DNA of 64,000 bases from Carettochelys insculpta (GCF_033958435.1 NC_134167.1:7150001-7214000); one strand, 5' to 3'; positions 22,195 through 33,300 are shown, counted from the stretch's first letter. Numbers and translations: made by a program. The notes: generated from the letters alone by a model not told the origin.

Positions 22195-22445
22195 CTCACT
22201 CCATTTCACACACTCACCCTTCATGAATATATGCTATATACAGACAGGCACAGCTGTATACCATATACAGGCTCACCACATGCTATCTCTTCACAAACAG
22301 ACCCACACACTCTCAAATAATCATATCACACACACACATTCTCACCCCTATGCTTTACACACACCTTGACACACTCACAAATGTATTGCACACACAAACT
22401 CGCCCATCTCTTCTGCACACAGGCACACACACTCACTCATGCACA
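22195..22445. repeat. Degenerate CA-rich low-complexity region
   Basis: Imperfect ACACAC, CTCACA and CATACA runs extend over about 250 bp and weaken towards 22800. Short frames here are histidine/threonine-rich artefacts. Confidence 0.8.
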
Positions 22446-22864
22446 TGCTTACAGAAAGGCACACTTCGTGTACAAAAGAGTATTTGTGTTCTGCACGTGA
22501 GCACAGCTATGAGCCCTAAGGTCGACACAGTATGTGTAGCCCCACGCCTCAAATACTGGACACACAGACACAGAAATTGGTGAGTATTTGTACTCACTCT
22601 CTGGAAATCAGGCCCTTTTGAGGCTTCTCTGGTTTGACACCCAAAAAACAAACCCAAAATCACAAGTCACATTTGAAAATCTTGGCTACTCTCCATACAT
22701 TCCCTTATTTATATTCACAAGTATTATAAACACACACAAACACACCCATTTATTATACATGCACAGACCAAACCTTTCCCTAACATAAGCATAACAGGTA
22801 CCCATATAAATAACTAGGTACCCACACACATGCTCCCAAACTCACCCTGGGGATTGGTCAACAC

Positions 22865-23032
22865 CAGTTTCCCCTGTAATTGTTTCCATCCAGGTGCAGA
22901 ATACATTTTGTTATGTGCTCCAAGGCGTGTGCACCAACGAAAAAACATGCTGCCCACTGGTGGGGGGGTGTTGTGGACTCTCTGCTGATCAGATGGGCAG
23001 CCACCCAAGCACTCAGATTACAGGGAACACTG
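22865..23032. mobile_element. hAT-type MITE, CAGTGTTCC family
   Basis: Starts CAGTTTCCCCTGTAATTG and ends CAGGGAACACTG. Flanks GTCAACAC (22857-22864) and GTTGACAC (23033-23040) match at 6 of 8. The internal TTTTGTTATGTGCTCCAAGG and GGGCAGCCACCCAAGCACTC are family hallmarks. Confidence 0.85.
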
Positions 23033-23439
23033 GTTGACACTTTGAGCTGTGTGAGTCCTAGATCGAGAAGATATACGGACTAGAATCCAGCCACAGAAAC
23101 AAAAGCTGCAGATGGGACTAGTTGTCCTGAGTAGGTGTCCACCCAAGATCCTCCTTCTGTTCATGCTACCACTGTAACATTCTAATTTTAGCAGGCTAGT
23201 GCTTGAGCTAAAAATTATGCCCTCTGCTCCAAGTGTAGACACTGTAACTGGTGCAAGGTGCACATGCTTCAAACACCTGGGCCCTAAAGGTGGTAAAAAG
23301 CTGTATCCAGTGATGGCACAGTTCAGAACAGCCAAGGCAGAATGGCAACAGTGTCAGGAACTGGAAATCAGCTTTCATGGGTGAGTCACTTCTCTTGCCA
23401 CATCCCTTTCACTATGAGCAAAACGTGGATATGTAACAC

Positions 23440-23510
23440 CTACATTAACAGACTGTTTCTAAAGTACTTTGAGATCCTCACATGAGAAGCACTTAAATAA
23501 TATAAAAGAT
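23440..23510 (+). repeat. Old MIR-like 3' remnant
   Basis: AAGTACTTTGAGATCCTCAC then AGAAGCACTTAAATAATA matches the tail of amniote MIR-type SINEs. Confidence 0.5.
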
Positions 23511-23547
23511 ACCATTTTTCAAGTACCTAAAAGGTTGTTACAATGGG

Positions 23548-23990
23548 GAGGGAGAAAGATTATTCTCCTTAGCCTCTGATGACAGGACAATGAAGCAATG
23601 GGCTTGAATTGGAACAAGAGAGGTTGAGTTGGACATTAGGAAAAACTTCCTAACTGTCAGTGTGATTAGGTTCTGGAATATATTGTCTGGGGATGCTGTG
23701 GAATCTCAGTCATTGGAGATACTTAAGAGCAAGTTAGACAGACTCCTGTCGGGGATGGTCTAGGGTCCTTGGTTCTGCCATGAGTGCAGGGGACTGGAGT
23801 TAGATGTATAGAATCACAAAGTTGGAAGAAATCTCAGGAGGTTATTGAGTTCAACCCATTCCTGAAATCAGGACAAATCCCAACTAAATGATTCCAGCCA
23901 GGGCTTTGTCAAGCTGGGACTTTAAGACCTCTAGGGAAGAAGTTGATGACCCCTCGAGGTTCCTTCCAGTTCTAGCATTCTAAGAGTCCA
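23548..23990 (+). mobile_element. CR1 LINE 3' fragment (sense) interrupted by another CR1
   Basis: Sense CR1: GAGTTGGACATTAGGAAAAA, GGAATATATTGTCTGGGGAT, CCATGAGTGCAGGGGACTGG up to 23806, then GATGACCCCTCGAGGTTCCT from 23944 to the 3' end. The 134 bp between is an antisense CR1. Removing it restores a continuous CR1 tail. Confidence 0.85.
23807..23940 (-). mobile_element. CR1 LINE nested inside CR1 (antisense)
   Basis: Starts TATAGAATCACAAAGTTGGA (reverse of a CR1 3' end) and runs to TTAAGACCTCTAGGG. AGTTAGATG (23798-23806) and AGTTGATG (23941-23948) flank it as an imperfect target-site duplication. Confidence 0.85.
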
Positions 23991-24399
23991 AGAATATTTA
24001 TTTTCCTTATATCTTCTTCAGCAGGTGGGCAAATTACTTTGTAAACATGAAATTCACCCTATGCCAGGGCTTGCATAAGGCATAGCTGCAATGTAAATAT
24101 CTTGATGGCTTGAGTTGGTTTAAGTATTGCCCAAGTCTGAGGCTGTTTCTCTGCACATGGGTTCAATTTATCCTGGAACATGGATGAGGATTGAAATTAA
24201 GATGCAAAATTTAAAACAACTTCCTCCCACCCAGGACTCTTAGGAATGAAAAAGTCCCCTGTACTGTGGGGAGATTAATAAAGCGGTTTGCTTTGCCAGA
24301 AGATGTTTCAAAGCTTTTATGGTGAGATTCAATACAGATATACTGAGATCAATTATCTTAAAAGCAGCCAGGAGGTCCAGTAAATATTTCCAGCTTTAA

Positions 24400-24700
24400 A
24401 CAGGTTTATTTCCATCTGCACTTATCTGTGCTATTTAAACTCCATTGCTTGCAGTTAATCTTTAGTAATGCAGCATAAGAGGGCTTATTTACTTTCTAAT
24501 GACATCAATTGGCCATAAATATTAGACATCTAAGATTTGCTGGAGCTATAGGGACAGATTTCCATTCCTACTTGACATTTGACTATTTGCAGAGCTTCCT
24601 TTCTGTTTGTTCTTGTGTGACTCACTTATCGGCTGTCATAGGCCCTTCTTCGATTTATTTAAATTGAATGAATAAGTACATTAGGCAAACCTGTCAGGAG
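24400..24700. other. Candidate conserved non-coding block
   Basis: About 300 bp without repeat similarity and with many homeodomain-type cores: CAGTTAATCTTTAGTAATG, CTAATGACATCAATTGGCC and CGATTTATTTAAATTGAATG. There is no coding potential. Confidence 0.3.
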
Positions 24701-25765
24701 AAGAGAGAATGAGAACTCACAGGGATGAATGATAAGTCAGCAAGCTGCAAGGGAGATTCTTAGTAGAACTGCACAAATCAAAGTACTAAATAGGAGAAAC
24801 AAAGACAACAAGGTGACAAGAATTTGGTATGAGCAAAACTATAGATCTTGGGATAAACAGAACCTGCCGATTGTAATCTGTGGGACATGGTGGAACATTT
24901 GTTCTGTGTGCTATATATTCACACTAGTGATTGCTATACAACCAAATGCTGAGGGCTTTTTAGCAATACTAATAGTTGTAAGAGAAACTATGGGATCTGA
25001 GACTCCAGACTGTTACCGCACAGGGAGGTGAGAACTATGCAAATATGCAAATAGCTAAATGCTTTGGAGGATCGTTTCCCTTTTCTTTTCCCCATTGCTT
25101 GATAGTTAACTGGACTAACTAATGATGGAGAACGTATACAATGGACCTTCCAGAATTGTTTGCATTTAATCTGCTAGGCATGAGTCTGAGAGGGGACAGG
25201 CAGGTCAGCCCACTCTGATCGCTCTTGGATGATTAGTATTGGAATCCATATTTTATTATTTTATTGTATTTTTAATCTAATTCATTATTGTGTATGATTA
25301 TTTGTTGCATTGCGGATGGGTCACGTGCTCCATGCTGTGCAAAGCTCTACATTTAAACATCGGCCCTGTTCCAATGGGTTTTTTAAGAGACAGACAGATT
25401 CCAGAAGTCAGGGATCTAGAAGCAGGGGCACTGATCCCATAGAGACTTTCACATGTACTTGCCTTGATTCACTGGGAGAAGCCCTTTTGGCAGGCAGGGT
25501 ATGTAAAGCAAAATAGGTGTGTGTGACTTTGCTGGATCAGGGCCTAACAGGTTTGTTAAAGGATAAAGGGATTTTATCTGATGTCATTATGAACTCACAA
25601 CTTGTGGACCCTGCGGAAAAGGGAGAGGGATTTGACGGAGGATTTGGGCTTCTCACTCTTTCCTTCTTCTAATTATCACTGAATCCTCAAGAAATTCCCT
25701 TGGCTGTCTGCCAGAGAGCTAAAGACCAGTGGTTTTAAGCCTCAAAATCCTGCATTTAAGGAGGC
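24701..25765. other. No recognisable gene
   Basis: Unassigned sequence. A 100-codon plus-strand frame at 24729-25031 has no recognisable product. Confidence 0.5.
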
Positions 25766-26436
25766 ATCTTTTTGGGATGAGGTGACGTAACCCCAATGGA
25801 TTTATGTAGAGGCAATCAAGTCCTGTACAGAAAGATATCTTGGCACTGGAAAAAGTTCAGAAAAGGGAAACAAAATGATTAAGGGTTTGGAACACCTAGG
25901 AGATGAGGAGAGATTAATAAAATTGGGACTTTACTGATTTGAAAAGAAGAGACTATGGGGGGTATTGAGAGAGGTCTATAAAATCATGCCTAGTGTGGAG
26001 AAAGTAAATAGGGAAAAGTTATTTACTTGTTCCCGTAACACAAGAACTTGGGGTCACCAAATAGGGAGCAGGTTTAAAACAAACAAAAAGAAGTATTTCT
26101 TCATTCAAGGCACAGTCAGCCTGTGGAACTCCTGGCCAGAGGATGTTGGGAAGGCCAGCACTTTTACAGCACTCAAAAAAAGAAAAAAAAAGAGAATGAA
26201 ATTCACGGAGAAGAGGTCCATCAATAGCTATTAGCCAGGCTGGGCAGGGATGGGGTCCCTAGCCTCTGTTGGTCAGAAGCTGGAAATGGGTGACAGGGGA
26301 TGCCTACTAAATCGTTACCTGTTCGGTTCATTCCCTCTGGGGCACCTGACATTGGCCACTGTCAGAAATCAGGATACTGAGTCAAATGGACCTTTGGTCT
26401 GCCCCGTACAGCCATTCTTATGATCTTATCCAGTGT
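25766..26436 (+). mobile_element. CR1 LINE 3' part with inverted 5' segment
   Basis: From about 25832 the sequence is sense CR1 (GGCACTGGAAAAAGTTCAGA, GGAGATGAGGAGAGATTAAT, GTCTATAAAATCATGCCTAG, GGTCACCAAATAGGGAGCAG) through to GGACCTTTGGTCTG and CCATTCTTATGATCTTAT. The preceding 60 bp (ATCTTTTTGGGATGAGG to ATGGATTTATGTAGAGGC) is the adjacent CR1 segment in reverse orientation, the layout expected from a 5' inversion (twin priming). Confidence 0.8.
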
Positions 26437-26730
26437 TGTAGGCCTCAAAAAAGGAGGGGAAAAGTTCTCAAAAAGGGAGCCCTCAAGATTTCTGGATGAC
26501 AAAAGTAAGGATGTGAGGTACACTGCTAAGAGGCACATGAAAAGAAGCATATTTTTCTGGGGTAGGGCCATTTCAGAGGACTGGAACTGCTATGACATGT
26601 ATTCCCACTTACCAAGGCATCGACATCAGAAAGACTACATCATCGTCCCTGCATCCGATATTATATCTCAGCTCATGTGCCTTTAAATCAAGTTATGGGG
26701 AGAGGATCAGATCTCCAGCTCCTGTACTGA

Positions 26731-26948
26731 GGATATGTCTACACTGGCTGAAAGATTGACCCGGTCAGAGTCGATCTTCTGGGGCTCAATGTCGCATGCC
26801 TAGTGGGGATCTGCAAAATCAAACTATCAGGGCTCACAGTCGACCCCTATAGAGGGAAGGGAGGTATAAGGGAGTTTCTCCCATCAACCTTCCTTAGTGA
26901 GGATGGCTAAGTCATAGCTCGAATTGCATATCTAGTGTAGACCTGCCC
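26731..26948. mobile_element. GTCTACAC-ended MITE with TGA duplication
   Basis: The left end GGATATGTCTACACTGG and the right end CTAGTGTAGACCTGCCC are inverted repeats. TGA flanks both sides (26728-26730, 26949-26951), a 3-bp duplication. Internal TCGATCTTCTGGGGCTC and AGTCGACCCCTATAG recall other turtle elements. No coding capacity. Confidence 0.8.
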
Positions 26949-27109
26949 TGAGCATTCACTTATTGCGAGAATCCATGCTCCTAGCTGATGAAATTTACCA
27001 GGTGAGAATGGTTTGTCCGTCCAGTTATCTATGGTGGTTACAGGGAATAACTGAGCTCTTTAGAGAATGAAACAGCTTATGGTGATCTTTATGCAGCTGG
27101 CTAACAAAG

Positions 27110-27300
27110 TACTTTGCCAACGTCACCGCAGTCTCACAACACAGTGAGGTTAGCATTGTTATCCCCAGTTGTAAGCTGGATAAACTAAGGCACAGCAAGG
27201 TGATGTGATTTGCCTAACTCATGGACATAATCTGGAAATAGAACCAGGAGTCCTGAATCCCAGTCCCCTGCCCTGACAGCTAGTGTGTCACATAGTTAAA
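27110..27300 (-). repeat. Old MIR-like SINE remnant (antisense)
   Basis: CTCACAACACAGTGAGGTTA, TTATCCCCAGTTGTAAGCTG, GATTTGCCTAACTCATGGAC and CAGGAGTCCTGAATCCCAGT occur in antisense MIR order. Confidence 0.6.
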
Positions 27301-27439
27301 CAGAGGCTGGGAAATGAGAATCCTTCAATCCTTTCACCCTAGTCTAATGACCAGAATGAAATGGATGCCATCATGCATAGAGTGCAGAGGTAATTTGAGT
27401 CCCATGTAATGCAAACCCAAATCATTCAGCATGGCATTG

Positions 27440-27600
27440 GAAGCCTGATGGAAATGATCTCAAATGATTTCTGGTATTGCATCAGTCATCAATTGCATTA
27501 TTGCAGCTGTCCATCTCCTTTTGAAATATTCACTGCTGCTCGTGATGAAATACTGAGCTAGCCAGATCAATGGACCTCTTCAATGAGCTTATAATCAAAT
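27440..27600. other. Candidate conserved non-coding block
   Basis: Non-repetitive, with TCATCAATTGCATTATTGC and GAGCTTATAATCAAATAC. Resembles conserved non-coding DNA in texture only. Confidence 0.2.
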
Positions 27601-28454
27601 ACTTTAAGTAACTGCCCCAGAGCTGGACCTACTACAGAAAGGGCATCTTGGATTTGTGGGAGGTTGAGAAGCGGAGAAGAGATGATCTCAGAAATTTGGA
27701 CACCAGCAAAAGCAGAAGTAAAAGTAATGAAAAGTCCCAGGCACCAGTATTAAAGTTCCTCAGGAGTTTGCCATTCAATGAGTAACCAGATGAGGTTGTG
27801 AAATGCAGATGGGTTGGGTCAAAGCTATAAATCTAAGGAAAGGGAAGCCTGATAAAACAATTTGTAAATAACCCTGTATGTCTTTAATGGGAAAGCTGAG
27901 TCAGGAGCCAGTTCAGTGCCAGGGTTATAACCACCTAACTTTACTCCAGTGGTCGCTTTGTTGGCAAGCCAGCAAAATCACATTACACCAAAAACCAGAC
28001 ACACAACTGGTTAAAGCAATAGCAGGTATATTCACTACAGCTATGCCCAGCTGTTTATTTCCTCCCATTTTGGAAGCTGGTGAAAAGAGAACATTTCAAC
28101 AGTTTTCCCATTCAACATACAATGAGATTCTTATTACTATTTACTACTAGAAGATTTACCTGACATTGCTCAGGTCCTTAACTCAAGTGTTAGGGTTTTT
28201 TATTATTATTTAAATCATTGTTCTGGGATGGATCTTGACAGGAGTGGTCCCATATACACTCTGCGTTGTAGAAAGAGGACAACTGCAGCCCTCTCTCACT
28301 GTAGCAGCTTGGGGCCAGGTGAAAGCACCTGTTCATGGGGCCTGTGAGCACAGCAGGAGGATGGGCGCATGTCCCCTGGCCGGTGGGACAGACTGACATA
28401 GACAAACAGACACACAAACAAGCTATGTGAAACATGTAGCTGTCCTTTTCTCCA
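27601..28454. other. No recognisable gene
   Basis: Unassigned sequence with a short ATT-rich tract near 28198-28212. Confidence 0.5.
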
Positions 28455-28474
28455 CACCTGCCCCCTGCTGGTCC
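28455..28474 (-). promoter_or_regulatory. CTCF-like motif A
   Basis: The minus strand reads GGACCAGCAGGGGGCAGGTG. The core CCAGCAGGGGGCAG fits the CTCF consensus CC(A/G)(C/G)(C/T)AG(G/A)GGGC(A/G)(C/G) at every position. Occupancy is inference. Confidence 0.5.
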
Positions 28475-28515
28475 AATGGGGTTTTATCTGTAAGAGTCCC
28501 CATCTCTGGCCCGTG

Positions 28516-28533
28516 GCTGCCCTCTTGTGGTCA
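28516..28533 (-). promoter_or_regulatory. CTCF-like motif B
   Basis: The minus strand reads TGACCACAAGAGGGCAGC, close to the common CTCF form TGGCCACTAGAGGGCAGC. It has the same orientation as motif A, about 60 bp away. Confidence 0.5.
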
Positions 28534-29039
28534 TTCTACAGTATAACTGTCCCTCCTGTCAGACACCTCCAGTTCCATTTTATGAGAAACAGTCAAATTC
28601 CAGACATATCCCACATATCACACAACCAAACTCCTCCCTTGCTTTAAGTTATGCTAAGAGGAAGCTGCATATCAAATTTGTTGTTCCTCGCTTTTATTGT
28701 TTACGAGGAGTTCTTGAACAAATGGACTCGAATGAGGATAATCTTATTATATATTTTAGAAAGGTGCATCTGTCTGTCTCTCTCCATTCATCTACTTCCC
28801 TCTTATGGGCCCACTTCTATTGTGCTGCTCATATTCATCGAGATGTCTTGTATATTGATTTCCTTTTGTCGATCCTCTTCCCCTTACATCTGCCTACCTG
28901 TTTGTCAGCCCTTGAGGGGACAGCTTTCTGGAGCACAGACTTTCCATCTTGGGAATTTGGAAAGCCACTAGAGACCATAAATAAATAACAAACAGTGATA
29001 TGAAGATGATTATTTCTGCTCTGTGCAGTGGCTTCACTG
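28534..29039. other. No recognisable gene
   Basis: A 153-codon plus-strand frame (28527-28988) and an overlapping 106-codon frame occur here, but neither has a recognisable domain and the translations look like random C/T-rich sequence. Confidence 0.45.
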
Positions 29040-29410
29040 TTGCTATGTCAGCAGAGAATTTGGCCCACAGGCATCATTGTCAGATCCCTGGGCAAGGAGG
29101 GCGGAGGCGATGCACTCCCAGAAGGGATGGGGCTGGGGCCAGACCTCAGCACTGCCTGCGGCATGCTTCATTGCTCCCCCCCGCCAATATTGCCCCTCAG
29201 CCAGCCCTGACAGACACCCAGAGCACAAAACACTGTGCTCTGGTGTCAATTTAAAGGGTCTGGCCACTGTCATTCCTGCAGTATCAGCAGTGGTTGCCGG
29301 CAGACCCCAGGCCCTTTTGAATCACGAGGCCCTGGAACAATTGCCCTCTTTGTTCACCTCCTCCACATCAGCAGGCCTGCCCACAGGTGGTTGGGTTGCG
29401 GGGGGCGGGT
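29040..29410 (+). repeat. GC-rich unclassified interspersed repeat, copy 2
   Basis: CCCCAGGCCCTTTTGAAT (29305-29322) and the following CCCTGGAACAATTGCCCTCT match the family first seen at 1919-2215. The left part adds GGGCTGGGGCCAGACCTCAG. Confidence 0.6.
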
Positions 29411-30139
29411 ATTTTGTCAGCCGTAAAACACTGTTCTCCCATCGCTTCTGTGCCATTTCACAGGTCCCTGGAGAGGGCTGAAGGGAAAGTAAAGGTTACT
29501 GCTGGGTGATACAATGCAGATTTTTAAAGGAAATTGAAATGTAGGCCCTACTGGCTGGTCTTCTGGTGCCTCTCTCCCAGTGGTTTCAAAGTGACATCAA
29601 TCCCATCCTCTGAATTTGAACAACCCAAATTCCACATACAGGTTTTTTAGGCCAACAATTTTGGGCACGCCAAGGCTCGATGTGAGCCAATGGCATTGGC
29701 ACATTCACAATTCAGGCAAGGTCTTGTGTGATGAAGTCTTTGGCACTCCAAGATCTTGGCTAGCTGTGAATTCCTGGGAGAACAGTCCTATTTCTGGGTG
29801 CAGGGAAGCCCCACTTCTGGCCTCAGCTAGATAGCTGGATGAGCTAAATTGGGGCCACCAAAAATTTCAGATACAAGAAAAGAAGTCAAACTTTTAAAAT
29901 GTCACATGGTGTGGCTGAGCCGATCATTATTGCAGTGAGTGTACTGGGGATGGGAGGCGTTACTCCTGTTACAAGCCAGGGTCAGAGCAATATCCTTTTC
30001 CAATATGGAAAATTCTATCTTTCTTAGTCCTACATTCACTAAGAATGAGAATTTTATTACACTAGAGTCCAACAGCCCTTACAAACATCAGGCCTGAGTT
30101 ACCACCATGTTTATAATGGTGTAACTGCATCGGGCCAGC
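29411..30139. other. No recognisable gene
   Basis: Unassigned sequence. Nothing more can be supported. Confidence 0.5.
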
Positions 30140-30210
30140 TCCTCAGCTGGTGCAAACTGGTTTCAATGTACCTGTGCTCATTCTCACCAGCTGGGGATCT
30201 GTCCCATTGG
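30140..30210. repeat. Small palindromic amniote repeat
   Basis: GGCCAGCTCCTCAGCTGGTG and the opposing CACCAGCTGGGGATCTGTCC form the two arms of a short palindromic element. A partial relative is at 45300-45372. Confidence 0.55.
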
Positions 30211-30439
30211 CGCTAGGCCAGCCTGATGCTTTTATAGTGCAATCATGAATCAAGCCCAGAAGACAAATCTGAGGCTAGTGTAAGAGAGAGCTAGTCCCTC
30301 ATTAGCCACTGAACTCCCCTTTGCTCTGGCCTGCAGCTGAGGAGCCTGATGTAGGCTCAGTATTTGACCTCCTGGGTGGGCCTAGAGAATCTTTTCCTCA
30401 CAAGCTTCTTTCCCTTCCAGGCAAGCCTTTGTTTTTCAC

Positions 30440-30570
30440 CTCTTAACCTTTGACCCCTTTGAAACCTTAATTGGATGAGCACCGTAAATCAAAGTTGATG
30501 GTGGTTGAACAGCAGCTGATTAAAATCATTTGTTTTCAAACTCATTGTGTTGCTGGCTTTTCCCTGCACA
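30440..30570. other. Candidate conserved non-coding block
   Basis: Non-repetitive, with CCTTTGAAACCTTAATTGGA, AAATCAAAGTTGATGG and GCTGATTAAAATCATTTG; CTTTGAA and ATCAAAG are TCF/LEF-like cores. Confidence 0.3.
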
Positions 30571-30924
30571 ACTTCTGTGGCCCTACTCTACAGCTTTCTC
30601 TCCCCCACCCCATTCTCTTTTTTCTAAGGAATTAACCATTGTTTTTTGAGATTTTTTTAAAGCTGAACTTCTCCCCCTATGCTCCCAAAATACCCCATTG
30701 CCTTCTACAAGCGCAGCCTTGTTTATCTCTGGGGCCTCTTGCATGGTTTCCTCAAAGAGGAGGGGGTCCTCTGGGTTTTTAAGTGCTACAATTTGCAGCC
30801 TGCATCAATTTTTATTTTAAAAAAGAAAAAAGTGAAGTATCAGAGCTCCTCATTCCACTTTTGTAGTCTAACTACTCACCATATCACTGGCTGAAATGAA
30901 TAATTAAATATTTATCATAGAGGT

Positions 30925-31035
30925 AGCTGTGTTAGTCTGTATCTTTAAAAACAACAAGAAGTCCTGTGGCACCTTACAGACTAACAGATATTTTGGAGCA
31001 TAAGCTTTCTTGGGCAAAGACCCACTTCGTCAGAA
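30925..31035 (-). repeat. SINE-like family copy (GTTAGTCTGTA / GTGGCACCTTA)
   Basis: GGTAGCTGTGTTAGTCTGTA, GAAGTCCTGTGGCACCTTAC, GGAGCATAAGCTTTCTTGGG and GACCCACTTCGTCAGAATGC give the head-to-body order. This uninverted copy is a reference for the rearranged copies at 9866 and 59475. Confidence 0.75.
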
Positions 31036-31377
31036 TGCATGAGTCAAATAAATATTTAAATATTAAGGCATCCTGATAATAAACTGTGAAGAGCGGGGAA
31101 TATCCATCATGCTTAGCTGGGACTTATTAAACATTGCTTCAAGAAGAATAAGGGTATGGAGGCTTGCTGGGGATGCTACACACCCAAGACCTTTTCCTAG
31201 ATGTGGGTCAGGGAAGAGTTTAAGGGTTCTTTTCAACCAGGGGGACAGTAGGATGGGGCAGAACAGGACCAAGGAGGGTGGCTTATTTTTTTTACTGATG
31301 ATGTCATTCTGAGAGGTGCTGAATCCCTTATGAGAGATTCCCACTGACGTGACTAAACAATGGGAGTCGCTCAGCAT

Positions 31378-31730
31378 CTTATAAGAATGGTCATACTGGA
31401 TCAGACCACAGGTCCATCAAGCCCACCGTTCCATCTTCTGACAGTGACCTGCGCTAGGTACCCCAGAGGGAATGAACAGAACAGTGATTCAGTGGTTCAG
31501 TGATTCACCCATTCCCAGGTTCTGACAGAAGCTAGTGACACCATGCCTGCCCACCCTAGCTAACAGCGATTGATGGACCTATCCTCCATGTACTTATCTA
31601 ATTACTTTTGAACCCTGTTAAAGTCCTGGTCTTCACAATGTCCTCTGGCCAGGAGTTCCATGGGTTGACTGTGCCTTGTGTAAATAAATATTTCCTTTCT
31701 TCTGTTTTACACCTGCTCCTTATTTCATTT
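31378..31730 (-). mobile_element. CR1 LINE 3' fragment (antisense)
   Basis: AAGAATGGTCATACTGGATC, CCATCTTCTGACAGTGACCT, GGAATGAACAGAACAGTG and CCAGGAGTTCCATGGGTTGA are antisense CR1 from the 3' end inward. Confidence 0.85.
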
Positions 31731-31737
31731 TATTTCT

Positions 31738-31916
31738 CACATTATCAGGACCTGAATTTGCACATTGTGGGTGCTTCTTTACTGGTAGTTTTCCAAGGGA
31801 AGCTGGAGAGCAATCTGTCTTGGATTGTTTAGAAACAACAAATCCTGCATCTTGGCAGAAGATTAGACTAGGTGACCACTGTCCTTTCCAACCCTATAGT
31901 TCTATGATTCTGCAGT
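31738..31916 (+). mobile_element. CR1 LINE 3' tail (sense)
   Basis: CAATCTGTCTTGGATTGTTT, CAAATCCTGCATCTTGGCAG, GATTAGACTAGGTGACCACT and the terminal CTATAGTTCTATGATTCTG are a complete CR1 3' end. Confidence 0.85.
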
Positions 31917-32039
31917 GTGATGTCTTAGTACAGGTGGACCGCAATGGGAAAGTTCCACTTCTACATATGGCCAAAAAGAACCACCCCCAAGAGAGACATG
32001 CGAGCTGAGTGAGCTATTTCTCAATCATAGGCACATAGA

Positions 32040-32330
32040 GTGCTGACTAGCTGTAAGCATCAAATTAAAACAAAAAGCACATGCTTGTGCTTTATCTTGG
32101 CCATTCTAGTGAAGGGTTTTGCATGACAGCTGCATTTCTATGACAGTTCTGATCATCTGTTTTACAGCACAGGCTAACAGCTGTTTCCAAAACAGCCCCA
32201 GTGGTGAACAAAGTCTTGGGAATTTGGACATATGTGTTATTATTTTATTTATTTATTGCACCATAGCCATACATGAGTGGGCAAAAGTATGTCTATTTGC
32301 TTTTCTGGAGCATTGCCTCATCATGGATGT
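32040..32330. other. Candidate conserved non-coding block
   Basis: Non-repetitive, with GCATGACAGCTGCATTTC and TATGACAGTTCTGATC (two TGACAG cores) and an ATTTATTTATT tract. Weak candidate. Confidence 0.2.
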
Positions 32331-32577
32331 TTCCCACCAACATAGAAATAGGCAAAATATGCAATTAGCTGATACACAATTCTCCAGGCCACCTAATGGG
32401 GCCGTATAGGGATGGAGTGATTCTTCTGCTCTTAAAAATATTATACAACAAGGTGATACCTATTTAAGTTAAATATGCTGCACTGTGTAATATGTCATGA
32501 TTCCAGACTGGGGTTTCAGACCAACTCCTTCTGAATGCTTAGGAAGCATTGATCAATACTTGGAGAATTCTGCAACT

Positions 32578-32626
<49 letters not shown>

Positions 32627-33231
32627 GATTGTAGTAGCACATAGGGGCCTGCAGCTGTGTGGCATATAGAACCACAGCAAACCAAAAAGCATTCCTGCTC
32701 TAGTTGACAAAGTAATCTTATGCCCATCTGAAATCAGAAGTTTCTATTGATAATCATCTTACTGTGAATTACACATGACAACATGCATATCTTTAAACGT
32801 TCTCTACATGCATTCTCATGAAGACACAATCACATATGCCAAGGCCCCTTGGCATGATATTCTTAATGGTATGTTCTATATCCCAAGCAAATACACCCAC
32901 ATGTGCGTACCATAGTCCTCACATAAATGCGCGGACACCCTGACTGCTATAGGGACACTCACATGTTGATCTATACTGTCGCTTATGTGCATGCATGTGA
33001 CACTCCAGACACACCCCTGAAGGAGCCACATGAGTTCCGAAAGTGATTAGTTCTCTTGGAGGATGTTTACTTTTCAAAGCCATCTTTTCCTTATCCTTTA
33101 AACAGAAATGTTGCCTTTCCCAAACAGTTTATATTTCTGGTTCCAGTGGCATCTAGCTTGCCAAAACCACTAGTATTCATCTCACTTTAAACACATCTGA
33201 ATGCTAAATGCGCACACAGAGACACATATAT
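32331..33231. other. No recognisable gene; long ATT tract inside
   Basis: Unassigned sequence apart from the ATT microsatellite at 32577-32626 and a CA-rich degenerate stretch near 32880-33010. Confidence 0.5.
32577..32626. repeat. (ATT)n microsatellite
   Basis: About sixteen uninterrupted ATT units. Confidence 0.97.
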
Positions 33232-33300
33232 ACATAATACAGCATACATATAGATAGATAGATAGATAGATATGCTGTATTATGTGTATATATATATATG
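33232..33300. repeat. Hairpin enclosing a (GATA)n tract, followed by (TA)n
   Basis: ACATAATACAGCATA (33232-33246) and its exact reverse complement (33271-33285) surround about five TAGA units. A TA run follows to 33299. Confidence 0.9.

Noticed and set aside
22195..22800. Histidine/threonine-rich short frames
   Set aside because: Caused by a degenerate CA-rich low-complexity region.
28527..28988. 153-codon plus-strand frame
   Set aside because: An overlapping frame is open as well, and the translation looks random.
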